NCBI RefSeq assembly: GCF_003315485.1
Contig: NZ_QNSE01000011.1
Coordinates: 1 to 64,000 of the forward strand
Direction: 5' to 3'
DNA: 64,000 bases
From: Marinomonas rhizomae
GTDB lineage: Bacteria > Pseudomonadota > Gammaproteobacteria > Pseudomonadales > Marinomonadaceae
Shown one piece after another: positions 8,772 through 16,982 of this stretch. Within the stretch, counting starts at the first letter, position 1, and every line of letters begins with the position of its first letter. The notes beneath the pieces are model-generated. The model worked only from the letters and a program-made list of their open reading frames with translations. It had not been told where the DNA came from and did not search any database. The position numbers and the translations under genes are program-made.

Positions 8772-9074
8772 ATACTAGGTAGGCAGAAAGAGTTAAATGA
8801 TCTGGATTCTATTCTGACTGAGGCAAAGATAGAAATAGCCCTCGTCACTTTACAGCTTGATGATGTTGCCATTTTATCGGATCTTGTCTATCGACCTTGG
8901 TCTTTAGAAGGAAAGCGAATTGATACCCGTGCTTTAGACGATGCGGTTTTGCCTATGAGTGTGGGCTTAGCTTGGCGTCGTGGTAAACACTTTACGCCAG
9001 CCATGAATGCGATCCGAGAGTATTTCAAACAAGTGTTTTTAACGCCACAGCAAAATGTTCTCAAGCGAAGTTAG
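8772..9074 (+). pseudogene. LysR-type regulator, C-terminal fragment
   Basis: Directly after the solute-binding protein stop, and in the same frame, an open stretch without a start codon reads KIEIALVTLQLDDVAIL, then LVYRPWSLEGKRIDTR, then PMSVGLAWRRGKHFTP and AIREYFKQ, ending at TAG 9072-9074. This is the end of a LysR effector domain (the VYRPWSLEG and VGLAWRRG signature of that family). The DNA-binding half is absent. The rest of 9075-9311 shows short open scraps with no recognisable product. Confidence 0.6.
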
Positions 9075-9311
9075 TGAAATCGCCAAGATTTTCCAAAACG
9101 AGTTGACGGCATTGTGGTGATTGGCGCCGCAGTTGGAAACGCTGTTATTTTGATCATTCGGGCTATGCTTATCCGCTTAAATCCTATTGTCCAATGCGTA
9201 TTTTGTGATGACAGTAGAAGGTTTTGCTGAAGCGAAACTGAGCGCTAATAAATCGTAGTTTTGCTTGGGTTAGTGTTGTGACTAAGCGACTCAATGTGAG
9301 CCGCAATTCGT

Positions 9312-10502
9312 TTAATAAGACGATCCTTTTTGTGATAAACGATGAAAACCGTAGCTGATGATGCCGCATATTCCCATCATCACGAGCAATGAGCTGGCGG
9401 TGCCATCAAACACCATATTGGTCACCGAGCTTGAAAAGCCACCAACAATAAATTGGGTGGCGATGAGCAGGCCTGCCATGGTGCCTGCTCTTGTTGGCGC
9501 AATGTCGAACAAACAGGCTAAGCTGTTCGCACCAATCGCACCGGTTACACTAATGTAAAGCATGGTGACGGCAATAAAGAGTAAGGCGGTGCTTGGAAAG
9601 AAAAGCGCCACGATAAAGATCAGTAAGGTCGCGCTTAATGATGTAGTGGAGGTCACTCGTAACGCCTTATACACGGTAAATTGACTGACCAATTTCTTGT
9701 TGATGAAGGTGGCTGCAATGATCATTGCAACATTGGAGGAAAATACCATGGCGTAGGTGGTTTCAGAGAAGCCAAAGAAGTCGATGTAAACAAAGGCCGA
9801 TGCAGCAATAAAGGCAAACATACCGCCAAAGGAAAACCCGTTAGCCAATAGGTAAAATGTCACCTTTTTATTAGACAGGCATTCCGCGTACATCTTCAAA
9901 TAGCCTTTAAAATTGGTCTTATTGCTCGTGTCGCGTGGGGGCTCTTGTAGGATGCAGAAAATGCCAATAAGCGATAAAAAAGACAGTGCAGATAAAACGT
10001 AAAAAATCCATCGCCAGTTTAACCATGTGACGATATACGCGCCTAAAACAGGTGACATTAACATGACACTCATGGAAATGATGTGCATGTTGGATAAGAT
10101 GCCAGCCGCTTTATCGAGCGGAAATAAATCTTTTACTAAGGCTCGTCCGAGTACGCCCGCGGAGGCCGCGCCAAGGGATTGTAAAAAACGCAACAACACC
10201 AATGATTCACCATCGTTTACGAGGGCGCAACCAATGCTACTAATCACGTAAGAGCTGGTACCAATTAAGAGCAGCTTTTTACGCCCGATTAAGTCTGACA
10301 TAGGGCCAAAAAACAACATACCAATGGCCATGCCGAACAAGAAAGAAGTAATGGTGTACTGAATGGTTGATTGTGAACTGCCTAGATCGTTGGCAATAGT
10401 AGGTAAGCTGGGCAAATACATATCAACCGATAAGGGCCCAAAAGCAACTAAATAGCCGAGTAAAGGCACCAAGAGTTTTGAATGTGTTTGTGTTTTCGTC
10501 AT
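9312..10502 (-). CDS. Bcr/CflA-family MFS efflux transporter
   Basis: A 12-helix major facilitator protein of about 396 residues. FGPLSVDMYLPSLPTIANDL in helix 1 and the following FGPMSDLIGRKK loop are signatures of the Bcr/CflA multidrug group. An upstream start at 10568 is possible, but the ATG at 10502 has an AAGG ribosome-binding site and matches the family N-terminus, so 10502 is preferred. It is the last gene of the leftward block starting with hpaA (regulator, GlcG-like protein, aldehyde dehydrogenase, transporter). A role in aromatic acid or aldehyde handling is possible, but family membership predicts export rather than uptake. Confidence 0.8.
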   Translation of the reverse strand: MTKTQTHSKLLVPLLGYLVAFGPLSVDMYLPSLPTIANDLGSSQSTIQYTITSFLFGMAIGMLFFGPMSDLIGRKKLLLIGTSSYVISSIGCALVNDGESLVLLRFLQSLGAASAGVLGRALVKDLFPLDKAAGILSNMHIISMSVMLMSPVLGAYIVTWLNWRWIFYVLSALSFLSLIGIFCILQEPPRDTSNKTNFKGYLKMYAECLSNKKVTFYLLANGFSFGGMFAFIAASAFVYIDFFGFSETTYAMVFSSNVAMIIAATFINKKLVSQFTVYKALRVTSTTSLSATLLIFIVALFFPSTALLFIAVTMLYISVTGAIGANSLACLFDIAPTRAGTMAGLLIATQFIVGGFSSSVTNMVFDGTASSLLVMMGICGIISYGFHRLSQKGSSY

Positions 10503-10597
10503 AACGTAACCTTGAGCAAACTGGTAGCAGATAAAAGGCTGAGCAGTCAAACTGGTCAGCCTTTTCATGTGACTTAACTCGTTCTAAGTTTGTGCTC

Positions 10598-12028
10598 TTA
10601 TTTTGGTGTTCTGAGTACGAGCAATTTCAGTTCTGTCATGTCTTCTATTGCAAAACGCACGCCTTCACGGCCTAATCCACTGTCTTTAACGCCGCCGTAG
10701 GGCATATGATCGACTCGCCAAGACGGCACATCGCCAATGACGACTCCACCAACTTCCAAGACATCCCATGCTTTGTAAGCCTTGTAAATGTCTTTAGTAA
10801 AGATGCCAGCTTGCAAACCAAAGTCCGAATTGTTCACTTCATCCAGAGCTGCATCAAAATCTGAAAATTTAGATAAGATGGCCACTGGCCCAAAGGCTTC
10901 CTGAGAAGAAATAGACATATCTGGCTTCACGTTTTCAAGCAGTGTTGCTTCTAGCATGGCCCCTTCGCGCTGGCCTCCGGCAAGCACATTTGCACCGCCA
11001 GCACGGGCTTCTTCTATCCAGCCGTGTAAGCGAGAAGCTTCTTTTTCAGAAATCATTGGACCAATAAACGTTGACTCATCTAACGGATCGCCCATGACAA
11101 GGTTGTTGACTGCCGCCGTTAGACGCGCTTTGGCTTCGTCGTAAAGGGACTCGTGAACGATAATACGCTGCACGCTGATGCAGCTTTGTCCCGATTGATA
11201 ATAAGCACCGAAAATAATGCGTTGGACGGCATCCTCAAGGTCGGTGTCATGATCGACAATACACGCTGCATTCCCGCCAAGCTCCAGCACTACTGGTTTT
11301 TTGCCCGCTTTGGCTTTTAACGCCCAGCCTACATCAGGAGAGCCCGTGAAACTCAAGAGTTTTAGGCGCTCGTCGGTGGTGAATAAATCGGCACCATCAC
11401 GGTGGCAAGGCAAAATTGAAAAGGCACCTTCCGGCAGGTCGGTTTCTGCGAGGATTTCAGCGACGATCAAGGCGCTGACGGGCGTTAAGCTGGCCGGTTT
11501 TAGAATAAAAGGGCAGCCAGCTGCAATGGCTGGGGCGATTTTATGGGCCGCCAAGTTAAGAGGGAAGTTAAATGGTGAGATGAAAGAACAGGGTCCGATC
11601 GGCACACGTTTCCACATGCCTTGGTAGTCTTCAGCGCGAGGAGAAATATCCATTGGCATGACTTCGCCATAGATTCGCGTGGCTTCTTCTGCGGCAATTT
11701 GAAAAGTATCGATTAAGCGAGTGACTTCACCGCGTGCGTCTTTAATGGGTTTTCCAGCTTCGATACACAACGCGTAAGCGAGCTCTTCATAACGCGCTTT
11801 AAAGCGTTCAATGCAATGTTGCAAGATGGCCTGACGTTTGTAAGCGGGCATGGCTTGCATCGCATGTTTGGCTTTATCCGCCGCTGTAATGGCGTTGTCG
11901 ATATCGGTTACGCTTGCCATTGCCACATGGGTGGCGACTTGGTTGCTGTATTTATTGGTGACGGCCAAATCTTGATTCGCAAAAACCGCTTTGTTGGCGA
12001 GGTAAAAAGGGTAGCTTGATTGCAACAT
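10598..12028 (-). CDS. NAD(P)-dependent aldehyde dehydrogenase, candidate succinic semialdehyde dehydrogenase
   Basis: A 476-residue aldehyde dehydrogenase with the FISPFNFPLNLAAHK nucleotide-binding segment, LELGGNAA with the general-base Glu, and GQSCISVQR with the catalytic Cys. The FNFPLN and GQSC forms place it in the lactaldehyde/phosphonoacetaldehyde/semialdehyde branch (SSADH-like). The start at 12028 is chosen for its AAGAGAA ribosome-binding site and family N-terminus; the frame stays open further upstream. It follows a GlcG-like gene in the hpaA block. HpaI produces succinic semialdehyde, which needs such an enzyme to enter the TCA cycle, so this is the natural candidate. Substrate is inferred. 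Confidence 0.85.
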   Translation of the reverse strand: MLQSSYPFYLANKAVFANQDLAVTNKYSNQVATHVAMASVTDIDNAITAADKAKHAMQAMPAYKRQAILQHCIERFKARYEELAYALCIEAGKPIKDARGEVTRLIDTFQIAAEEATRIYGEVMPMDISPRAEDYQGMWKRVPIGPCSFISPFNFPLNLAAHKIAPAIAAGCPFILKPASLTPVSALIVAEILAETDLPEGAFSILPCHRDGADLFTTDERLKLLSFTGSPDVGWALKAKAGKKPVVLELGGNAACIVDHDTDLEDAVQRIIFGAYYQSGQSCISVQRIIVHESLYDEAKARLTAAVNNLVMGDPLDESTFIGPMISEKEASRLHGWIEEARAGGANVLAGGQREGAMLEATLLENVKPDMSISSQEAFGPVAILSKFSDFDAALDEVNNSDFGLQAGIFTKDIYKAYKAWDVLEVGGVVIGDVPSWRVDHMPYGGVKDSGLGREGVRFAIEDMTELKLLVLRTPK

Positions 12029-12042
12029 GTTTAATTCTCTTG

Positions 12043-12486
12043 TTATTTTGATAGGAATAATGAATTTAGCAACGTAGTGATGGCCATTTCGGCGCATTCA
12101 ATATCTTGTGCTTCTGTGGCGCCGGATACGCCGATGGCAGCCACAATCTCGTTTTCGATAACCACCGGAATGCCGCCACCTAAATAGGTAAAATTGTCTT
12201 CTCTCAATAGGGCACTCATGGTGTCTGGCTTGTGTTTGAGCTTGTCTTGCCATGATTGGCTCGGGACGTGAAAACTGGCCGCGGTGTAGGCTTTTTTGCG
12301 AGCAATGTTTACGGCGTGCAATGGCGCTTGATTCATCCGCACCGCGGACAGCTCTATCCCAGCTGGGGTTAATACCACGACAGCAATGTTGGCAGGGAAG
12401 GTGTTGGCGTGGTTGATGGCGGCGAGACACAATTGAACGGCAAATTCATGATTGAGCTCTTTAGTTGACCGAATGATATCTTGCAT
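12043..12486 (-). CDS. GlcG/HbpS-family (DUF336) protein
   Basis: A 147-residue protein of the GlcG/HbpS family, recognised from the helix (AINHA), the strand NIAVVVLTPAGIELSAVRM, the AVNIARKKAYTAASF helix and the YLGGGIPVVIENEIVAAIGVSGAT hairpin. Members are small alpha/beta proteins, some haem-binding, frequently encoded with catabolic oxidoreductases; the molecular role is unknown. The start at 12486 is chosen for its AAGGGT ribosome-binding site. It begins 4 bp after the hpaA stop and ends 14 bp before the aldehyde dehydrogenase start, so it is translationally linked to both. Confidence 0.75.
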   Translation of the reverse strand: MQDIIRSTKELNHEFAVQLCLAAINHANTFPANIAVVVLTPAGIELSAVRMNQAPLHAVNIARKKAYTAASFHVPSQSWQDKLKHKPDTMSALLREDNFTYLGGGIPVVIENEIVAAIGVSGATEAQDIECAEMAITTLLNSLFLSK

Positions 12487-12490
12487 CGTA

Positions 12491-13390
12491 TTACCCTTGG
12501 CTATGTCGTTTTTTATATTCACTGGGTGTCAGGCCTGTTTTGATTTGGAAGAAACGCGAAAAATAAGATGGGTCCAGATAGCCAAGGTTGTATGACAATT
12601 CGTTCAAACTTTGATTGGCGTGTAGGATGTGACGTTTCGCTTCCAGAATGACACGACTGTTAATGATGGCTTTAGGGGGAGAGCCAGAGATTTTTTTACA
12701 GACGTAATTTAGTCGGCTTTCATTGATATCTAACCGCTGGCAATAGAAGGAAATGGTTTTTTCGGTTTTATAGTGATTTTCTACTAACTGATTAAAGTGC
12801 TTATAAATTTCGACTTCATGACGGCTGCTGCTATTGGTTTTTTCATCAGATTCAGACAGGCGAAAAATATTGAGCAGCAACAATTTGATGAGCCCTAAAA
12901 TGGCCTCATTTTTATAAGATAATTCGCTGCTCCACTCAGATTTTATCATCTCGATCAGTTCTAATGTTGTCCTGAATAGCTTTTCTTTCTCTAGTCTAGT
13001 GTTTTCAGAAGTGAGGCAAATGGGCAGAATTAAGAAACGATTTTGTGCGTTAGCACCTAACTCGTCGGCAATTGTGCTGGTAATAGAATGATGTAGCGTT
13101 AGGACATAACCTGGCGCGTTTGCTTCCGTAAGAAAAGCATGAGGTGTCGCTGGTGGCGTATAAAAAATAGCGGCACCAGAGGTTTTATAAATATTTTGGT
13201 CAATGTTAAATTGCGTATCGCCAGTTAGGACAAAATGAATTTGGCAAAAATCGGCGTGCATGTGCACAGGCATATCACGGCCAAAAAAGTCGGCCATGGC
13301 ACCAAGTTGGTCAAAGTGAATGTCTGCATCACGGTACTTACTGTCATAGTCTTGACCGATTTGTAGGTTGGGGATCCATTCTTTTGTCAT
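12491..13390 (-). CDS. hpaA: HPA pathway activator HpaA (AraC family)
   Basis: A 299-residue AraC/XylS regulator. The N-terminal cupin sensor carries MADFFGRDMPVHMHADF and IFYTPPATPHAFLTEA, nearly the same as in E. coli HpaA, which senses 4-hydroxyphenylacetate. The C-terminal two helix-turn-helix units (INESRLNYVCKKISGSPPK and LNELSYNLGYLDPSYFSRFF) are complete. In E. coli HpaA activates the hydroxylase operon; here the hydroxylase is 8 kb away, so the target is inferred. It leads a four-gene leftward block. No palindrome of the HpaR type was seen in the 63-bp gap before it. Confidence 0.88.
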   Translation of the reverse strand: MTKEWIPNLQIGQDYDSKYRDADIHFDQLGAMADFFGRDMPVHMHADFCQIHFVLTGDTQFNIDQNIYKTSGAAIFYTPPATPHAFLTEANAPGYVLTLHHSITSTIADELGANAQNRFLILPICLTSENTRLEKEKLFRTTLELIEMIKSEWSSELSYKNEAILGLIKLLLLNIFRLSESDEKTNSSSRHEVEIYKHFNQLVENHYKTEKTISFYCQRLDINESRLNYVCKKISGSPPKAIINSRVILEAKRHILHANQSLNELSYNLGYLDPSYFSRFFQIKTGLTPSEYKKRHSQG

Positions 13391-13453
13391 GGTTCTTTAC
13401 CTGTTTGGTAGGCTATCTTTATAGACAAGAAGGGTCTAATTGACCGACTCAGC

Positions 13454-14260
13454 TTAATAAACTGAGTCACCACCTTTATCAGTATTGGTTGTGTTGTTGG
13501 AAAATGAATCAACAAGGTTTTTTGTGCTGTTCATCAGTAAGCCGGTGTCACTGCCGACGGCCACAAACAAGGCGCCTTGGGCAATATAACGTTTCGCTTG
13601 CTCTTGTGCTGCCATTAGAATGCCTGGTGCTTTATTTTTTGCGACAATTTTGGCTATGCAGGCTTCGATAACGGCGACCACCTCAGGATGATTCGGTTGA
13701 CCAATAAAGCCCATGGAAGCACTTAAATCTGCAGGGCCAATGAACACACCATCAACGCCTTCCACATCCAGAATGGCGTCCAATGCATTCACGCCTGCAA
13801 GGGTTTCTATTTGCACTAAAACACAAATTTCGTCATTGGCGGTGGTCAAATAATTGGGCGTGCGGTTGAACTGGGAAGCGCGAGCTAGGGCGCTTCCAAC
13901 ACCTCGAATACCTTGGGGAGGGTAGCGTGTTGCTTTGACCACTTGCTCTGCTTGCTCTGCGCTGTCAATCATGGGGGCCAAAATCGTTTGGACACCAAGA
14001 TCGAGTATTTGCTTTAGGCTGACATGATCTGCCCACGCAGGGCGCACAATAGGGTGACTCGGATAAGGCGCGATGGCTTGCAGTTGGCTTACCATGGTTT
14101 GCAAGGTGTTTGGCGCATGCTCTCCATCGATTAATAGCCAATCAAACCCAGCGGAGGCAATCAGTTCCGCCGTGTAAGAATTGGCAAGACCCAGCCATAA
14201 GCCAATCTGTGTGTCACGGTTTTTAAGAGCCATCTTAAATTCGTTTTTTGGCGCGCTCAT
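13454..14260 (-). CDS. hpaI: 4-hydroxy-2-oxoheptanedioate aldolase HpaI
   Basis: A class II, metal-dependent pyruvate aldolase (HpcH/HpaI family) of 268 residues. [32 protein letters not shown], the [14 protein letters not shown] metal-binding Glu region and [16 protein letters not shown] are all present. It cleaves 4-hydroxy-2-oxoheptane-1,7-dioate to pyruvate and succinic semialdehyde, the last step of the homoprotocatechuate route. It is the last gene of the leftward hpaG1-G2-H-I operon, starting with an AGGA site. A 7-bp inverted repeat (GACTCAG/CTGAGTC) spans its stop codon but has no T-run. Confidence 0.92.
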   Translation of the reverse strand: MSAPKNEFKMALKNRDTQIGLWLGLANSYTAELIASAGFDWLLIDGEHAPNTLQTMVSQLQAIAPYPSHPIVRPAWADHVSLKQILDLGVQTILAPMIDSAEQAEQVVKATRYPPQGIRGVGSALARASQFNRTPNYLTTANDEICVLVQIETLAGVNALDAILDVEGVDGVFIGPADLSASMGFIGQPNHPEVVAVIEACIAKIVAKNKAPGILMAAQEQAKRYIAQGALFVAVGSDTGLLMNSTKNLVDSFSNNTTNTDKGGDSVY

Positions 14261-14351
14261 CCGGTTATCCTCATATTTTTTGTTATTATCGTTCTTTCTA
14301 TTTCAGTCGGTAAAATGATTGACTAGGTTTTTTATTTTAAATGGCAAGACA

Positions 14352-15155
14352 CTATTTAAAGTGACAAGAGACCGTCCCAAGTGGGCCATAATCCACCGTG
14401 AATGTATCCCCTTTTCGAGCGGCCGTTGGTCGAGTGAACGACCCACCTAAGATGATTTGCCCCGCTTCCAGCTCGACATCAAACGGCGCCAGTTTATTGG
14501 CTAACCATGACACACCATTGGCTGGGTGATTCAATACACCGGCGGCGACGCCGGTTTCTTCTACTATGCCGTTACGCATCATGATAGCCGATACCCAGCG
14601 AAGATCCATTTCGTCGATTTTGATTGGTCGACCGCCCAGGATAATAGCGGCGTTAGCGGCATTATCCGAAATGGTGTCATAGACCAAGCGAGGTCGTTTA
14701 GTCACAGGGTCGATTGACTGACTTCTTGCATCAATCAATTCAAGTGCTGGCACCACGTAATCGGTTGCGTTGTATACATCAAACATGGTGCAGTTTGGGC
14801 CTTTGAGTGGTTTTTTCAGAATAAAGGCCAGTTCCACTTCAATGCGCGGTACGATAAATTTGCTGGTGTCGATTTCACAGCCGTCGTGATAGAGCATGTC
14901 GTCTAACAATGTGCCGTAATCGGGCTCGTCAATTTGCGAACTTAATTGCATGGCACGAGAGGTCAAACCAATTTTATGACCAATAATCTGACGACCTTCT
15001 GCCAATTTGATCTTGAGCCATTCGCGCTGAATCGCGTACGCACCGTCGATGTCAATATTAGGGTATTCCAGCGATATTTGACGAATCTGAACGCAGTCCT
15101 TTTCGGCCTGATGCAAGTTCTGAGCACACTGTTTGATGATGTCGGCTGATAACAT
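14352..15155 (-). CDS. hpaH: 2-oxo-hepta-3-ene-1,7-dioate hydratase HpaH
   Basis: A 267-residue hydratase of the fumarylacetoacetate hydrolase-like MhpD/HpaH family. It shows [13 protein letters not shown], the metal-binding [11 protein letters not shown] segment, and [18 protein letters not shown] plus [12 protein letters not shown] near the C-terminus. It hydrates 2-oxohept-3-ene-1,7-dioate to the substrate of HpaI. It starts with an AAGGAA ribosome-binding site, 22 bp after hpaG2, within the hpaG1-G2-H-I operon. Confidence 0.92.
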   Translation of the reverse strand: MLSADIIKQCAQNLHQAEKDCVQIRQISLEYPNIDIDGAYAIQREWLKIKLAEGRQIIGHKIGLTSRAMQLSSQIDEPDYGTLLDDMLYHDGCEIDTSKFIVPRIEVELAFILKKPLKGPNCTMFDVYNATDYVVPALELIDARSQSIDPVTKRPRLVYDTISDNAANAAIILGGRPIKIDEMDLRWVSAIMMRNGIVEETGVAAGVLNHPANGVSWLANKLAPFDVELEAGQIILGGSFTRPTAARKGDTFTVDYGPLGTVSCHFK

Positions 15156-15177
15156 GGTGAGTTCCTTGTTGTTTTTG

Positions 15178-15939
15178 TTAGAGGCTACTTAGATAGTCAG
15201 TTTCTGAAATAATGGTATTTTTCAATATGCCAACGCCTTCCACTTCGGTAATGACTTCATCACCTGGATACACATGGGCAAGTCCTTCTGGGGTGCCAGT
15301 GAAAATCATATCGCCCGGTGTAAGCGTCATAATGCTGCTTAAGTAAGACACCAAGTAAGGCACATTGAAGATCAAGTCTTTGGTGGAACCTTGTTGTTTC
15401 AGTTCACCATTAATGTAGGTACGGATTGTCAAATTATGAGGATCTGGTACTTCGTTAGCATCGATAATGTAGGGGCCGATTGGCGTGCAAGTATCGCGGC
15501 TTTTTACACGTAGATTAGGGCGGTAGTAGTTTTCTAGATAGTCACGAATGGCGTAATCATTACCGACTGTGTAGCCACCAACGTATTCCATGGCATTTTC
15601 TAGAGAAATGTTTTTTGCTTCTTTACCAATCACCACCACCAATTCGCACTCGTAGTGCATATAGTCGATGTTGTCTGGCTGATAGGTTTTTTGATCGTGA
15701 CCGATTAGGGTGTTGCTGGATTTGAGAAACACTAACGGTTCATCTGGCGCTTTAAAAGACAATTCTGCTGCGTGATCGGCATAGTTGATTGCCAACACAA
15801 AGGCTTTGCCTTCACAAGGTGGTAACCAAGTAAATGTCCCTTCTTCTATAATAGTGCCTTGCTCGGTAACGACTTGGTTCGCCGCATTAATGGTGACGTT
15901 TACAGCTTCTTCATTTAATAAAATCTTTGCGCGTTTCAT
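15178..15939 (-). CDS. hpaG2: HpaG2: 5-oxopent-3-ene-1,2,5-tricarboxylate decarboxylase subunit
   Basis: A fumarylacetoacetate hydrolase-fold protein of about 253 residues. It has FVLAINYADHAAEL, the metal-binding YECELVVVIGKEA motif, GYTVGNDYAIRDY and GDMIFTGTPEGLAHV. In E. coli the corresponding domain is the C-terminal half of bifunctional HpaG; here it is a separate gene, as in many other bacteria. It acts with HpaG1 in decarboxylation and isomerisation of the ring-cleavage product. The ATG at 15939 is preferred to a GTG 9 bp upstream because AAGGAG lies 8 bp before it. It begins 12 bp after hpaG1. Confidence 0.9.
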   Translation of the reverse strand: MKRAKILLNEEAVNVTINAANQVVTEQGTIIEEGTFTWLPPCEGKAFVLAINYADHAAELSFKAPDEPLVFLKSSNTLIGHDQKTYQPDNIDYMHYECELVVVIGKEAKNISLENAMEYVGGYTVGNDYAIRDYLENYYRPNLRVKSRDTCTPIGPYIIDANEVPDPHNLTIRTYINGELKQQGSTKDLIFNVPYLVSYLSSIMTLTPGDMIFTGTPEGLAHVYPGDEVITEVEGVGILKNTIISETDYLSSL

Positions 15940-15951
15940 GGTAATCACTCC

Positions 15952-16689
15952 TTATTCTGCGGCAACTGGGTTAACGAGACGGCCAATCTTTTCGATCTCA
16001 ACCATGACTACATCATTAGCCTTAATCTCAAGGCTTTCAGTGCGAAGTGGTGTGCCTGCGATAATCATGTCGCCAACGTCTAGAGTGATAAAACTGCTGA
16101 TATACGCGATGACTTGTTCAATGCTATGAATCATTTGGTTGGTGCTGGTTTCATGGCAGAGCGTATCGTTTATATAGGTTTTGATGGTCAAGTTTTGGGG
16201 CGTCTCCACGTCAGTGGCATCAACCACCCAAGGCCCGATAGGGCAAAACGTGTCGCGACATTTGGCTTTGACGGCTGGGCGGTAGAAAGACGTTTCAGCT
16301 AGGCTAACCTCATTCACTATGGTGTAGCCTTGAACGTAATCAAGCGCACTTTCTTCGGTGACGCGACAGGCTTTTTTGCCGATAACAATGCCTAATGATG
16401 GCCCAGCAAAAACCGATCCTAGGTTGCTTGGGATTTGAATAGTATCGCCATAGCCAATGTGAGTGTTGTCGGTTTTAATGTGCAGAACCGGTGTCTTAGG
16501 TGGGCTGACATGAGGCTTTTCGTTAAATTGTTTTTCTAACGACTGATAAAGAGTCTTGTCGTTTAGAGCCACACCAATCACGGCGCCGTTAACAGCAGGT
16601 AAAAGGTTGTTTTCTAACGGTACTTCAAAGGCGGCTTGCGCTTGTAAATTGATCACCTGATCATTCTTTCTTGTTTTGTAATAGAGCAT
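15952..16689 (-). CDS. hpaG1: HpaG1: 5-oxopent-3-ene-1,2,5-tricarboxylate decarboxylase subunit
   Basis: A 245-residue fumarylacetoacetate hydrolase-fold subunit matching the N-terminal half of E. coli HpaG: GAVIGVALNDKTLYQSLE, GPSLGIVIGKKACRVT, GYTIVNEVSLAETSFYRP and GDMIIAGTPLRTES. With HpaG2 it converts 5-oxopent-3-ene-1,2,5-tricarboxylate to 2-oxohept-3-ene-1,7-dioate. It is the first gene of the leftward lower-pathway operon, with a TTAACATGTTAA palindrome 22 bp before its start and hpaE divergent on the other side. Confidence 0.9.
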   Translation of the reverse strand: MLYYKTRKNDQVINLQAQAAFEVPLENNLLPAVNGAVIGVALNDKTLYQSLEKQFNEKPHVSPPKTPVLHIKTDNTHIGYGDTIQIPSNLGSVFAGPSLGIVIGKKACRVTEESALDYVQGYTIVNEVSLAETSFYRPAVKAKCRDTFCPIGPWVVDATDVETPQNLTIKTYINDTLCHETSTNQMIHSIEQVIAYISSFITLDVGDMIIAGTPLRTESLEIKANDVVMVEIEKIGRLVNPVAAE

Positions 16690-16710
16690 GGGATGTTTGT
16701 CCTAATGTGC

Positions 16711-16722
16711 TTAACATGTTAA
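16711..16722. promoter_or_regulatory. Operator palindrome before hpaG1
   Basis: A perfect 12-bp palindrome TTAACATGTTAA. On the minus strand it follows a TTGACA -35 box (16748-16753) and a TATAGT that abuts the palindrome, so a bound repressor would cover the transcription start of the hpaG1 operon. HpaR is the probable ligand, by inference. Confidence 0.75.
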
Positions 16723-16843
16723 CTATATTTGCTTAATCCTTTTCTTCTGTCAACTCAAAAAAATCAGATTGGGTGAAAACTAAACATAGATAAGGGCGAT
16801 CAAGTTGAGCAGAAGAAAATTCGCTCTGTTCTATTCTTGTCTC

Positions 16844-16886
16844 TTGACAATTTCCTTTATGAGGAATAATTTACTTAACATGTTAA
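16844..16886 (+). promoter_or_regulatory. hpaE promoter with overlapping operator
   Basis: A TTGACA -35 box (16844-16849) and AATAAT -10 box (16865-16870) are followed at once by the perfect palindrome TTAACATGTTAA (16875-16886), which would span the transcription start about 100 bp before hpaE. With the copy at 16711 it forms a divergent control region of 293 bp between hpaG1 and hpaE. The layout fits repression by HpaR. Confidence 0.75.
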
Positions 16887-16982
16887 TGAGTTTTGCTCTG
16901 CTTGATGTTATTTAGAGCTCTTTTTTGAGTTCTAATAACGGGCAGGGAAGAAAAAATAATCTGCTTTGAAGAGGCTATAAAA

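Noticed and set aside
9075..9311. Possible further regulator remnant between the LysR tail and the MFS gene
   Set aside because: Only short unconnected open scraps are present; none could be tied to a family.
10027..10251. Rightward open frames within the transporter and dehydrogenase genes (for example 10027-10251 and 11301-11627)
   Set aside because: They are opposite-strand shadows of strongly conserved genes and have no independent signals.
12024..12035. CAACATGTTTAA resembling the regulon palindrome
   Set aside because: It overlaps the start codon of the aldehyde dehydrogenase inside an operon, has two mismatches and no promoter before it, so chance is likelier.
15178..16689. hpaG1 and hpaG2 as a recent tandem duplication
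   Set aside because: The two proteins differ strongly and match the two different halves of E. coli HpaG; split genes are usual for the pathway.
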